A DNA stretch of 39,090 bases from Erysipelotrichaceae bacterium (lineage in GTDB: Bacteria > Bacillota_I > Bacilli_A > RFN20 > CAG-826). The stretch lies in contig JAISVG010000044.1 of the NCBI GenBank assembly GCA_031271635.1, positions 1 to 39,090 on the forward strand, given 5' to 3'. The translations under genes and the position numbers were made by a program. The notes under the pieces are model-generated. The model searched no databases, was not told the origin of the DNA, and saw only the letters and a list, made by a program, of their open reading frames with translations. Of the stretch, positions 1 to 7,722 are shown one piece after another (the stretch's first letter is position 1; every line of letters starts with the position of its first letter).

Positions 1-83
1 ATGCGGATACCTTAATTCTTGGTACTCTTGAAGAAAATAAAAAGAATCCCGTATTATACTTCCTCTTCCTTACGACTTACTAA

Positions 84-111
84 TTGACAAAATCCTACTT
101 TTGAGTATAAT
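84..111 (+). promoter_or_regulatory. Promoter of the initiator tRNA gene
   Basis: A perfect -35 box TTGACA (84-89) and a perfect -10 box TATAAT (106-111) are separated by 16 bp. The predicted transcription start, about 7 bp after the -10, falls at the first base of the tRNA. This is the best match to a sigma-A consensus promoter in the window, as expected for a stable RNA gene. Confidence 0.85.
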
Positions 112-118
112 ATCTACT

Positions 119-193
<75 letters not shown>

Positions 194-203
194 CTAAAGT
201 GTT

Positions 204-234
204 AGGATAAGTCTTAGTGATTTGTCCTTTTTTT
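204..234 (+). terminator. Rho-independent terminator after the tRNA
   Basis: A 10-bp stem (204-213 with 219-228, including two G-T pairs) closes a 5-nt loop TTAGT and runs directly into seven T residues (228-234). It lies 10 nt after the tRNA CCA end, so it should end the short tRNA transcript. Confidence 0.8.
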
Positions 235-414
235 GTTTTATTGATCTTTATTCTTTGTTAATAGCAACGATACAAACGATGCATTAAGAACTTTAAAGCG
301 TTGTCAGCAACCTTGCTTAGAGAATTAATAATACCGAACAAACACCATTGCTTAAAAAAAGAACCATTCTTTTAGTTTTATGACCCTGCTATTTTGCTTT
401 GACGCTCTTGATAA

Positions 415-444
415 TTGTGAAAATCTAAAATTAGTATTTATAAT
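415..444 (+). promoter_or_regulatory. Predicted promoter of rubrerythrin
   Basis: TTGTGA (415-420) and TATAAT (439-444) are separated by 18 bp, giving a leader of about 40 nt before the ATG at 494. A second TATAAT at 469-474 has no recognisable -35. I saw no convincing PerR or Fur box. Confidence 0.5.
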
Positions 445-493
445 CAGCGTGGAATTATTTTTAAATAGTATAATGTGAAAAAGGGAGGTTTCT

Positions 494-1036
494 ATGCCAG
501 AATTAAAAGGTACGAAAACAGAAAAAAATCTATTAAAAGCATTCGGAGGAGAAAGCGAAGCTCGAAATAAATATACTTTCTTCGCTTCAAAAGCTAAAAA
601 AGAGGGTTATGAACAAATCGCCGCTATTTTCTTAGAGACTGCTGATAATGAAAAAGAACATGCTGAATTATGGTTTAAAGCACTCCATGGTGGTGCCGTC
701 CCCAGCACCAAAGAGTGTCTTAGCATGGCCGCGGATGGCGAAAACTATGAGTGGTCTGAAATGTATAAAGAAATGGCGAAAGACGCTAAAGAGGAAGGTT
801 TTCCTGAACTTGCCGCACAATTTGAAGGAGTCGCTGGTGTTGAGGCAAAACACGAAGCTAGATATCGTAAGTTTATTGAGAATTTAGAGGCCGGTGTTGT
901 CTTTAAACGTGACGATGTAGTCGTTTGGAAATGCCGTAACTGTGGTCATATCCATGTTGCGAAAGCCGCCCCACTTTTATGTCCCGTTTGTAAACATCCA
1001 CAAGCATACTTTGAACTCTTCGTCCAAAATTACTAA
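494..1036 (+). CDS. rbr: Rubrerythrin
   Basis: 180 aa, the normal length for rubrerythrin, a cytoplasmic non-haem di-iron protein that reduces hydrogen peroxide in anaerobes and microaerophiles. The N-terminal four-helix ferritin-like domain (about residues 8-140) carries the iron-ligand glutamates, including the E-K-E-H motif near residue 54 and the E-A-K-H motif near 117. The C-terminal rubredoxin domain has the two cysteine pairs C-x-x-C (about 147-150) and C-x-x-C (about 162-165) that bind one iron. The start is supported by a GGGAGG ribosome site 7 nt upstream. The gene stands alone behind its own promoter and ends 1 bp from the convergent thrS stop, with no terminator between them. Confidence 0.95.
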   Translation: MPELKGTKTEKNLLKAFGGESEARNKYTFFASKAKKEGYEQIAAIFLETADNEKEHAELWFKALHGGAVPSTKECLSMAADGENYEWSEMYKEMAKDAKEEGFPELAAQFEGVAGVEAKHEARYRKFIENLEAGVVFKRDDVVVWKCRNCGHIHVAKAAPLLCPVCKHPQAYFELFVQNY

Positions 1037-1037
1037 A

Positions 1038-2795
1038 TTATCGTACACTTAATTTTTTAATAAAATCTTTTAAAGTCATTTTAATTTGGTCACTCGATTG
1101 ATAAGCACGGACCATAATGGTTTTTGATTTTAGTTCTTCATCACCAACAACGATGGTGTAGGGAACTTTATCAAGCTGGACTTTTCTTAAACGATAACCA
1201 AGTTTCTCATCACTATCATCGACCGTAACCCTAAAACCGGCTTGATCAAGTTTACGATGAATCATGCGAGCATATTTTCCTTGAAAGGTCGGATTTACCG
1301 GTAAAATTGTTGCCTGTACGGGAGTCATCCAGACGGGGAAGTTGCCCTTTAATTCTTCAAGTAAGTAGGCAATAAAGCGTTCTGAGGTGGAAGTAATCGC
1401 ACGGTGAAGCACTACGGGGCGAACCTTCTTTCCTTCCTTATCAATATAGAAAAGATCGAATTTCTCCGGAAGTAAAAAATCTAATTGGCAAGTAGATAAG
1501 GTAATTTCATGACCTAAGGCGGTTTTAATTTGTACGTCAAGTTTTGGGCCATAAAAGGCTGCTTCGCCCTTAGCCTCTTCAAAGGGAAGTTTTAGTTTCG
1601 TTAAGACATTTCTTAGCTTTGTTTCTGCCTTCTTCCACATTTGATCATCATCATAGTATTTCTCTTTATCAGCTGGATCACGAAGCGAAAGACGGAAAGA
1701 ATAGTTGACAATTTTTAAATCCTGATAGACTTCAAGAATTAACTGCACAACGTTTTTAAATTCGCTTTCAATTTGATCAGGACGTGCGAAAATATGAGCA
1801 TCATTCATGCACATTGAGCGGACCCGTTCAAGACCAAGCAGGGCTCCACTGGCCTCATAGCGGAAGTCTTGGGCTAATTCTCCGAGCCGAACTGGTAAAT
1901 CACGATATGAATGAAGCGAATTCTTATAGACTAACATATGATGCGGGCAGTTCATCGGCCGTAACACTAATTCTTCATTCTCCATTTTCATCACGGGAAA
2001 CATGCTGTCTTTATAATGGGCTAAATGACCAGAAATACGGTATAGTTCAGTACTAGCAAGAACTGGGGTATAAACATGTTCATAACCAAGAGCAATTTCT
2101 TTATCTTGAATATATCTTTCAAGTAATCTTTTTACAGTTGCCCCTCGAGGAAGCCAGATGGGGAGACCAGGACCAATTAACGGATCAAAAGTAAAGATAC
2201 GAAGTTCTTTTCCAAGACGGCGGTGATCCCGTTCCTTACGTTCTTCAAGAAGTTTTAAATAGGCATCAAGGGCTTCTTTAGTGAAGAAACTCGTTCCATA
2301 GATACGGGTTAGCATTTTTTCTTTGCTATTACCGTGGAGATAGGCTCCCGCTAGGTTCAAGAGTTTAAAATGCTTGATCTTTCCGGTATCGCTAAGATGT
2401 GGGCCCCGACATAAGTCGGTAAAGTTCCCTTCAATAAAGATGGAAATTGGACCAGTTGCTTTTTCAATCAATTCGAGTTTATAAGGGTTATCCTTAAAAA
2501 TTATTTGGGCTTCTTCTTTCGTGACTTCTTTTCTAAAGAAACTTTTTCCTTCTTTTGATATTTCTTTCATTTTGGCTTCAATTTTTTCTAAATCAGCCTC
2601 AGTTAGAGTTACTCCTTGAAAATCAATATCATAATAAAAACCTTCGCTAGTGTTAGGACCAATTACAAGTTTTGCCTGAGGATAGATAGTTTCAATCGCG
2701 TGTGCCATTAAGTGGGCAGTTGAGTGTCTTAAAACATCAAGCGCGGCGTTTTCATCTAAATGATGAACTTCTTTGTCATGTAATTTAATTTCCAT
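1038..2795 (-). CDS. thrS: Threonyl-tRNA synthetase without TGS domain
   Basis: 585 aa class II synthetase that charges tRNA-Thr. The N2 editing domain is present, with the zinc-site motifs H24-x3-H28 and C129-x3-H133 that hydrolyse Ser-tRNA-Thr. Next come the catalytic core, with its zinc-ligand motif M-N-C-P-H-H and motif 2 R-Y-E-A-S-G, and a C-terminal anticodon-binding domain. The usual N-terminal TGS domain of about 60 residues is missing: the protein begins almost directly with the editing domain, which explains its being shorter than the roughly 640 aa common in bacteria. The start follows AAGGAG at 7 nt, inside the end of the ROK kinase gene. It is the last gene of the ackA-nrnA-pfkA-ROK-thrS operon. 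No T-box leader is visible. Confidence 0.96.
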   Translation of the reverse strand: MEIKLHDKEVHHLDENAALDVLRHSTAHLMAHAIETIYPQAKLVIGPNTSEGFYYDIDFQGVTLTEADLEKIEAKMKEISKEGKSFFRKEVTKEEAQIIFKDNPYKLELIEKATGPISIFIEGNFTDLCRGPHLSDTGKIKHFKLLNLAGAYLHGNSKEKMLTRIYGTSFFTKEALDAYLKLLEERKERDHRRLGKELRIFTFDPLIGPGLPIWLPRGATVKRLLERYIQDKEIALGYEHVYTPVLASTELYRISGHLAHYKDSMFPVMKMENEELVLRPMNCPHHMLVYKNSLHSYRDLPVRLGELAQDFRYEASGALLGLERVRSMCMNDAHIFARPDQIESEFKNVVQLILEVYQDLKIVNYSFRLSLRDPADKEKYYDDDQMWKKAETKLRNVLTKLKLPFEEAKGEAAFYGPKLDVQIKTALGHEITLSTCQLDFLLPEKFDLFYIDKEGKKVRPVVLHRAITSTSERFIAYLLEELKGNFPVWMTPVQATILPVNPTFQGKYARMIHRKLDQAGFRVTVDDSDEKLGYRLRKVQLDKVPYTIVVGDEELKSKTIMVRAYQSSDQIKMTLKDFIKKLSVR

Positions 2796-2797
2796 TT

Positions 2798-3628
2798 TTA
2801 CTCCTTAAAACCATATGCTGCGGCGCCATAAAGGCCGGCATCATCAAATAAAACCGAGGGAACAATCCTTAATTTTGAATCATTAGTAAGCCGCGGGAAG
2901 AAGAGATCCTTATTATGAAGCACTCCTCCAGTTAGAACCACAATATCGGGACGAAAGGCATAACTAATAAAGTCTAAGAATTCCCTAAAAAGGCTAATCC
3001 AATCTTCAAAAACTCTTACTGCGAGAAGGTTTCCACTTCGTACTTCATTAAAAAAATCTTTGGCAGTACTAAGGTCTAACTGATTTAATTTCGCTAAAGT
3101 CACTAAGCCACGGCCACTAGCTATCTTCTCGAATTCGTAAAATGTATCCTGATACTTAAATAAAGTATGTCCAATTTCATCACTCGAAGGAATGAAGTTT
3201 TGATGCATAAAAAGCGCCCCTCCGACCCCAGTTGAAATGGTGATAAAATAAACGCGATCAAAATCTTTTCCTTCTCCAATTAGGGCTTCAGCATAACCAG
3301 CGACGACCGCATCATTTAAAACATAGGCGGTGAGATTAAACTCATCACGGAAGTTCTTCACAAAATCAATGTTTGATAAGAATAAGTTTGGTAATTCCTC
3401 AATAAAACCATCAAGACGAACCCGTCCTGCCACTCCTAAGACAACACATTTTATCTCAGGAACAAGCGCAATTAGCTTTACTGTTAAGTCATTAATACTC
3501 TGAATAAAGGCCTCCTTTGAGGTATTAACAGTGGGAATTTTAATGATCGATACTGGTTGATAGTCAGCATTAAAAAGCGCGACTCGAGTATTTGTTCCTC
3601 CAATATCAAAAGCAATAACGTGTGACAT
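2798..3628 (-). CDS. ROK-family sugar kinase, probable glucokinase
   Basis: 276 aa of the ROK/ASKHA fold. The N-terminal phosphate-binding motif D-I-G-G-T-N-T-R is at residues 8-15, the second phosphate motif I-S-T-G-V-G-G-A is mid-protein, and E-I-G-H supplies a sugar-binding pair. It probably phosphorylates glucose with ATP in the cytoplasm. The cysteine cluster C-x-C-G-x-x-G-C that binds zinc in most ROK proteins is absent; the region after E-I-G-H has no cysteine. The gene lies 4 bp after pfkA and 2 bp before thrS with no clear ribosome site, suggesting translational coupling. Its place next to phosphofructokinase supports a glycolytic role, but the exact sugar is inferred; N-acetylmannosamine, fructose or another hexose are possible. 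Confidence 0.85.
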   Translation of the reverse strand: MSHVIAFDIGGTNTRVALFNADYQPVSIIKIPTVNTSKEAFIQSINDLTVKLIALVPEIKCVVLGVAGRVRLDGFIEELPNLFLSNIDFVKNFRDEFNLTAYVLNDAVVAGYAEALIGEGKDFDRVYFITISTGVGGALFMHQNFIPSSDEIGHTLFKYQDTFYEFEKIASGRGLVTLAKLNQLDLSTAKDFFNEVRSGNLLAVRVFEDWISLFREFLDFISYAFRPDIVVLTGGVLHNKDLFFPRLTNDSKLRIVPSVLFDDAGLYGAAAYGFKE

Positions 3629-3632
3629 ATTG

Positions 3633-4592
3633 CTACTTTAAGGTATCGAGTAATTGATATAAGGCGGTGCGATCTGGCTTTTTTAATGTCAGAGATTCTT
3701 CAATATCATAATCCCGGATTTGATTGTTAACCATGCCAATACAACGACCTGATTGGCCGCGAATCAAAATTTCAGCGGCACGACTTCCTAGTCTTGAAGC
3801 AAGGACACGGTCAAAGGCGGTTGGCGAGCCACCACGTTGTAACCTTCCTAAGACTTCAGCTTTGGTCTCAAAACCAGTTTCTTGAGTAATATGGTCGGCA
3901 AGTTCATGAACATCAACGAGATTCTCACTCACTAGCATGATAGCGTGTCGTTTTTTCTTCCGTTTTAATTCACTTAAGATTTTAATAATATCAACTTCTT
4001 CGGGTCGATGAGTATAGTCCATAACTAATTCAACTCCTTCAGCAATACCAGAAAAAATTGCCAAATCACCACATTGTCGTCCCATGACTTCAATTAAGGA
4101 GCAGCGTTGGTGAGAGGAAGTAGTATCGCGGAGTTTATCAATACAATCAATGATGGTATTTAAACAAGTATCAAAACCAATGGTATAATCAGTTGAGGCA
4201 ACATCATTATCAATAGTTGCCGGAAGGGCAACGGTTGGGAAGCCAAGACGCGAGAGCGCTAAGGCGCCCTGATAGGTTCCATCGCCACCAATACAGACTA
4301 AAGAATCAATTTTATGCTTTCTTAAGTTATCAATCGCTTTTTGTTGTACGGCAAGTTCTTTAAACTCGGGGAGTCTGGTCGAACCAATAATGGTGCCGCC
4401 GCGATTGATGATATCTTTGACACTATCGCGATCCGCCATTTTAATGCTGCCATCGACAAGACCTTTAAATCCAAAACTAACCATATACATTTTTAGGTTA
4501 TGCTTTAAACCGGTGCGGACGACCGCACGGATTGCGGCGTTCATGCCCGGAGAATCGCCACCACTTGTGAGAACTGCCATTGACTTAATCAT
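3633..4592 (-). CDS. pfkA: ATP-dependent 6-phosphofructokinase
   Basis: 319 aa, the standard length. It converts fructose 6-phosphate and ATP to fructose 1,6-bisphosphate. Visible motifs are the N-terminal nucleotide loop T-S-G-G-D-S-P-G-M-N, the G-G-D-G-T loop whose Gly (not Asp) indicates ATP and not pyrophosphate as donor, the catalytic T-I-D-N-D with its aspartates, and E-V-M-G-R for the sugar phosphate. The usual Gly before T-I-D-N-D is Ala here. The ATG is preceded by AGAGG at about 10 nt. Besides being in the ackA operon, it may have an internal promoter: a TGA-TATAAT extended -10 lies at 4612-4617 (minus strand) in the 41-bp gap after nrnA. Confidence 0.96.
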   Translation of the reverse strand: MIKSMAVLTSGGDSPGMNAAIRAVVRTGLKHNLKMYMVSFGFKGLVDGSIKMADRDSVKDIINRGGTIIGSTRLPEFKELAVQQKAIDNLRKHKIDSLVCIGGDGTYQGALALSRLGFPTVALPATIDNDVASTDYTIGFDTCLNTIIDCIDKLRDTTSSHQRCSLIEVMGRQCGDLAIFSGIAEGVELVMDYTHRPEEVDIIKILSELKRKKKRHAIMLVSENLVDVHELADHITQETGFETKAEVLGRLQRGGSPTAFDRVLASRLGSRAAEILIRGQSGRCIGMVNNQIRDYDIEESLTLKKPDRTALYQLLDTLK

Positions 4593-4611
4593 GCTTCTTT
4601 ACCTCTATCAA

Positions 4612-4637
4612 ATTATATCATTAAGTTTTTAACTTAA
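4612..4637 (-). promoter_or_regulatory. Internal promoter and palindrome before pfkA
   Basis: On the minus strand, TATAAT (4612-4617) is preceded by TG one base upstream, an extended -10. Just upstream lies a perfect 7-3-7 inverted repeat, TTAAGTT-TTT-AACTTAA (4621-4637), covering the nrnA stop codon and the region before the -10. It could be an operator for pfkA or a weak hairpin; there is no T-run suited to termination. Confidence 0.45.
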
Positions 4638-5620
4638 AGGTTTGAATTCTTGATTATTTCATCATCAAGGGCTTTTAAGAAGCTATTTAGCTCTTCAAGA
4701 CTCAGAAGTGTCGCCCCACTAGCCTGTTTATGGCCACCACCCTTAAATTTTTTCGCCACTTCACTAATGGGATAACGTTTACTCCTAATGGAAACGCGGT
4801 AGCAGTTATCCTTCTTGTCTTCAGTAATGGAGCACCAAACTTCAATTTCCTTAATATTTGAAAACATATTGACATAAACTTTACCAAGTTCGGAGGTAAT
4901 GCCAATTCGTGTTAGATCATCTTCTTTTAAAATGTAGTAAGCCACCCCATGTTTCGTTAACTGATATGAATCTAGAATAAACTTCTGGACTGCTAAATCT
5001 TTCAGTTCTTTTTCAAACATTAGTTGGTAAATCTCGCTGATGTTGATATTGCTACTTAAAAGTAAAGCCGCGACTTCAAAAGTTCGCTTCGTGGTGCTTG
5101 AAAAACGGAAACCACCAGTATCACCGACTAAGGCACTATAAAAATAGCTTGCAGCCGCCTTCGAAAACTGGTATTTACGCCCCATATTAGCGAGAAGAGT
5201 GACAACAAACTCTGCAGCCGCCGCAAAGCTTGTATCGACTAAATCTAAGTCACCAAAGCCCGGTTCATGGGGATGATGATCAATTTTAACAATTTTGTCG
5301 GCTTTCGTAAAACGCGGATCACTGACTCTTTCAAGACTTCCCACATCAATCACAATAGCTAAGAAGGTGTTTTGTTCAAACCACGAATCCTTTAGTTCTT
5401 CCATTTTAGGATAAAGTCGTCCGGTAAAAGTGACATGGTTATCACCGACAAAATGAATCTCCTTTGCCTTGAAATTGTCTTTTAACCAGCTCACCAGTCC
5501 CATCTGTGATCCAAGAGCATCAAAATCTGGAATCGCATGACGGAAGACGACAATTTTGTCATATTGCTTAATAAGTTTAAGGAGTTGTTTGCTCACTTTT
5601 TGATAATTATTTTGGTTCAT
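4634..5620 (-). CDS. nrnA: DHH/DHHA1 phosphoesterase, NrnA type
   Basis: 328 aa from the chosen start. It is a cytoplasmic manganese phosphoesterase of the NrnA family, known to degrade 2-5 nt RNA fragments and often 3'-phosphoadenosine 5'-phosphate. The DHH domain shows D-F-D-A-L-G-S near residue 33 (the usual D-H-D with Phe in place of His) and the namesake D-H-H-P-H motif mid-domain. The C-terminal DHHA1 domain ends with G-G-G-H-x-x-A-S-G. A longer reading from 5650 is open, but AGGAG lies 7 nt before the ATG at 5620, so I chose that start; it overlaps the end of ackA by 14 bp and implies coupled translation. Cyclic di-AMP hydrolysis (as in GdpP) is less likely because no PAS or GGDEF part exists. 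Confidence 0.9.
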   Translation of the reverse strand: MNQNNYQKVSKQLLKLIKQYDKIVVFRHAIPDFDALGSQMGLVSWLKDNFKAKEIHFVGDNHVTFTGRLYPKMEELKDSWFEQNTFLAIVIDVGSLERVSDPRFTKADKIVKIDHHPHEPGFGDLDLVDTSFAAAAEFVVTLLANMGRKYQFSKAAASYFYSALVGDTGGFRFSSTTKRTFEVAALLLSSNINISEIYQLMFEKELKDLAVQKFILDSYQLTKHGVAYYILKEDDLTRIGITSELGKVYVNMFSNIKEIEVWCSITEDKKDNCYRVSIRSKRYPISEVAKKFKGGGHKQASGATLLSLEELNSFLKALDDEIIKNSNL

Positions 5621-6818
5621 TTTGTTGCTCCTGATATAGTTGATAGGCATCTTTTGCGATCATTAATTCTTCGTCAGTGGGAATGACATAGATTTTCACT
5701 TTTGATTTTGGTGTTGAAAGTTTCATGAAAGTGCCACGAGTCTTTTTATTGAGTTCAAGATCGATATCGAGCTTGTAGGCTTCCTCAAGACTCCTCACAA
5801 CCCGTTCCCGGTATTCTGGTGAATTCTCACCAATACCAGCCGAAAAGACAATGACATCCGCCCCGCCAAGTCTTCCATAATATTGTGAGATAAAATCTGC
5901 GCTTCTTCTTACAAATAATTCATCAGCAATAATGGCGTTTTTGTCGCCTCTAGCCTCAGCTTCTAAGACATCACGAGAATCAGAAGAAAGCATCGAAACT
6001 CCAGCAAGTCCAGACTTTCGGTTAAGGAGCTGGAAAGTTGCTTCATTAGTAAGACCTTCAAGCTTTTGGAGGTAATAATAAACACTTGGATCCATATCGC
6101 CACTTCTAGTTCCCATCATGATCCCACCAAGTGGTGTTAAACCCATTGAGGTTGCAATACTTTTTCCATCTTTAATCGCACAGATTGAAGCACCGCTTCC
6201 AATATGACAAGAAATGAGCTTGTATGACTTTTTATTGCGGATGATCTTTTGCTCTACTATCTTGGCAAGATATTGATGGCTAGTACCATGAGCCCCGTAT
6301 CTTCTTAATTGATGTTTCATTGCTAAATCATAAGGAATCGGGAATAAATAATCAGCCTCTTCCATTGTTTGATGAAAGGAAGTATCAAAGACAAAGACTT
6401 GAAAAAGGTTCGGAAGAATCGCCTCAAAGGCCGTCGCACAGTTTAATTCGGGTTCATTATGAAGTGGGGCTAAAGGAATTAGGGACGCCACCTGTGCCTT
6501 ACTTGTCGTCGTGATTGGTGCGGAACGCTTGAATAAACTGCCACCTTGGACAACACGATGGCCCGCCGCTTTAATATCATGATAACTCTTAATGATTTTC
6601 TTTGAGATTAAAGTATCAAGCAACATTTGAAGAGCAAAGCCATGACTAGGAACTTGAAGGTGCTTTTCCTCCTTAGTGCCATTAATCTTCAGTGTAAAAA
6701 TACCACTTTCAAGATCAATTCTTTCAAAAAGACCGCCACAGATGACTGTGCCTCGTGGCATATTATAGAGTTTAAATTTGAGGGAACTACTGCCCGCATT
6801 GATTGAGATGATTAACAT
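5607..6818 (-). CDS. ackA: Acetate kinase
   Basis: 403 aa, normal length. It makes ATP and acetate from acetyl phosphate in fermentation. The N-terminal motif I-N-A-G-S-S-S-L-K-F, the central G-A-H-G-T-S-H and the G-T-R-S-G-D-M-D-P signature are all intact, as is the adenosine-binding A-G-I-G-E-N near the C-terminus. A ribosome site GAAAGG precedes the ATG. It is the first gene of the minus-strand operon. No phosphotransacetylase gene is in the window. An 18-bp perfect palindrome overlaps the predicted -35 region. Confidence 0.97.
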   Translation of the reverse strand: MLIISINAGSSSLKFKLYNMPRGTVICGGLFERIDLESGIFTLKINGTKEEKHLQVPSHGFALQMLLDTLISKKIIKSYHDIKAAGHRVVQGGSLFKRSAPITTTSKAQVASLIPLAPLHNEPELNCATAFEAILPNLFQVFVFDTSFHQTMEEADYLFPIPYDLAMKHQLRRYGAHGTSHQYLAKIVEQKIIRNKKSYKLISCHIGSGASICAIKDGKSIATSMGLTPLGGIMMGTRSGDMDPSVYYYLQKLEGLTNEATFQLLNRKSGLAGVSMLSSDSRDVLEAEARGDKNAIIADELFVRRSADFISQYYGRLGGADVIVFSAGIGENSPEYRERVVRSLEEAYKLDIDLELNKKTRGTFMKLSTPKSKVKIYVIPTDEELMIAKDAYQLYQEQQNEPK

Positions 6819-6837
6819 GTTTTTCCTTTCACACTTT

Positions 6838-6869
6838 ATTATATCTAAATTATTCTAATAAATTAGAAT
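6838..6869 (-). promoter_or_regulatory. ackA promoter with palindromic operator candidate
   Basis: On the minus strand a TATAAT -10 box lies at 6838-6843, 20 bp before the ackA ATG. The expected -35 position holds no good TTGACA match but sits inside a perfect palindrome, ATTCTAATAAATTAGAAT (6852-6869). A dimeric regulator bound there would block or replace -35 contact. No regulator is identified; it does not match the CcpA cre consensus. Confidence 0.5.
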
Positions 6870-6873
6870 GAAG

Positions 6874-6902
6874 TTAAAAACACCGCTTTTGAGGCGGTGT
6901 TT
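6874..6902 (-). terminator. Rho-independent terminator of the lipoprotein operon
   Basis: A perfect 9-bp stem AAACACCGC / GCGGTGTTT (6878-6886 with 6894-6902) has a 7-nt loop. Read on the minus strand it ends in five T residues (6876-6880). It lies 24 bp after the stop of the second lipoprotein gene and upstream of the ackA promoter, so it insulates the two minus-strand operons. Confidence 0.88.
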
Positions 6903-6926
6903 GTTGATGAATCTTAATTCAACCAA

Positions 6927-7712
6927 TTAGTAATTGGTGGGGTCTTGATTATTAACACGAACAAAGATATCGCCTTCTTCATCAAGAACAATTCGCGAGT
7001 TAAGACCGGAAGCGGCATGATGATAGAATTCTCCAACTTCAGCATTCGCGCTGGTTCGATGTTCATAACCAAGAGCGACCAGATCTTCGTTCCATTTAGT
7101 GATGATACCGGCTTTATCGGCTTCAACAACATCCATAACTTTAACTCCAAAGAAGATGCCTTCTTCTTCCCAAGAACCAAAGACGAAAGCTGAATAATAA
7201 TTAGTCGTTAAATCAATTTCAGGAATCGGAGCATCAGGGAAACTATTTTCAAGGAGGGTACTCGGCCAGTTCATATAATAGACATAAGCGGTGATCATTA
7301 AGGTGTCTTCTTCGCCATAAGTAATGAGGGCAATAATGAAATTACCTGCTTCATTTTGAATTTGACCAAAGACTAAATCACCTTGATCTTCAACACTCCA
7401 TTCATTCTCTTCCATGAACGTAATATATTCTTCAATTGTTTCATCATAACTAACGGTGGTAGTGATTTCAACTTCAAGACGACCGAATTTTCCTTCTTCT
7501 TCTGAAACAACCGCGGTTACGACCATTCCTTCAAAGTAATAGTATGGGAGAGCATTACCTTCACCCCAATACTTATTAAAGATATCTAGTTCCGCTTGAG
7601 TCCAAGCAGTTGGTACTACTGGCGGCGGCGGGACATCGGGTTCGCAAGCTACAAGGGAGGTACCAAGCGTTACGCTTGCTCCAAGCACCATTAATAACTT
7701 ATTTAATCTCAT
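6927..7712 (-). CDS. Lipoprotein of unknown function, paralog of the upstream gene
   Basis: 261 aa. A signal peptide with K/R at the N-terminus and a hydrophobic stretch ends in the lipobox L-V-A-C, with the lipid-bearing Cys at residue 23, followed by a proline-rich spacer. The mature protein is acidic and should sit on the outer face of the membrane. It is a clear paralog of the protein encoded at 7723-8547: the same Cys23, a W-T motif after the spacer, N-x-L-P then Y-x-F, T-T-T-V-x-Y-D-E, and related A-Y-V and S-F segments in the same order. AAGGAGGT lies 5 nt before the ATG. It is second in a two-gene operon (10-bp gap). I do not recognise the family and assign no function. Confidence 0.85.
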   Translation of the reverse strand: MRLNKLLMVLGASVTLGTSLVACEPDVPPPPVVPTAWTQAELDIFNKYWGEGNALPYYYFEGMVVTAVVSEEEGKFGRLEVEITTTVSYDETIEEYITFMEENEWSVEDQGDLVFGQIQNEAGNFIIALITYGEEDTLMITAYVYYMNWPSTLLENSFPDAPIPEIDLTTNYYSAFVFGSWEEEGIFFGVKVMDVVEADKAGIITKWNEDLVALGYEHRTSANAEVGEFYHHAASGLNSRIVLDEEGDIFVRVNNQDPTNY

Positions 7713-7722
7713 TTCGACCTCC

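Noticed and set aside
34..111. A start of a gene at window position 1 (ATG CGG ATA CCT TAA)
   Set aside because: The frame stops at the fifth codon; the first 83 bases show no protein or RNA feature.
5621..5650. An upstream start for the NrnA-like gene at 5650
   Set aside because: The ten extra residues add nothing to the fold, whereas AGGAG lies 7 nt before the ATG at 5620.
6945..7193. An 82-aa frame on the plus strand within the lipoprotein gene
   Set aside because: It lies wholly inside a well-supported gene on the other strand and has no ribosome site or motif.
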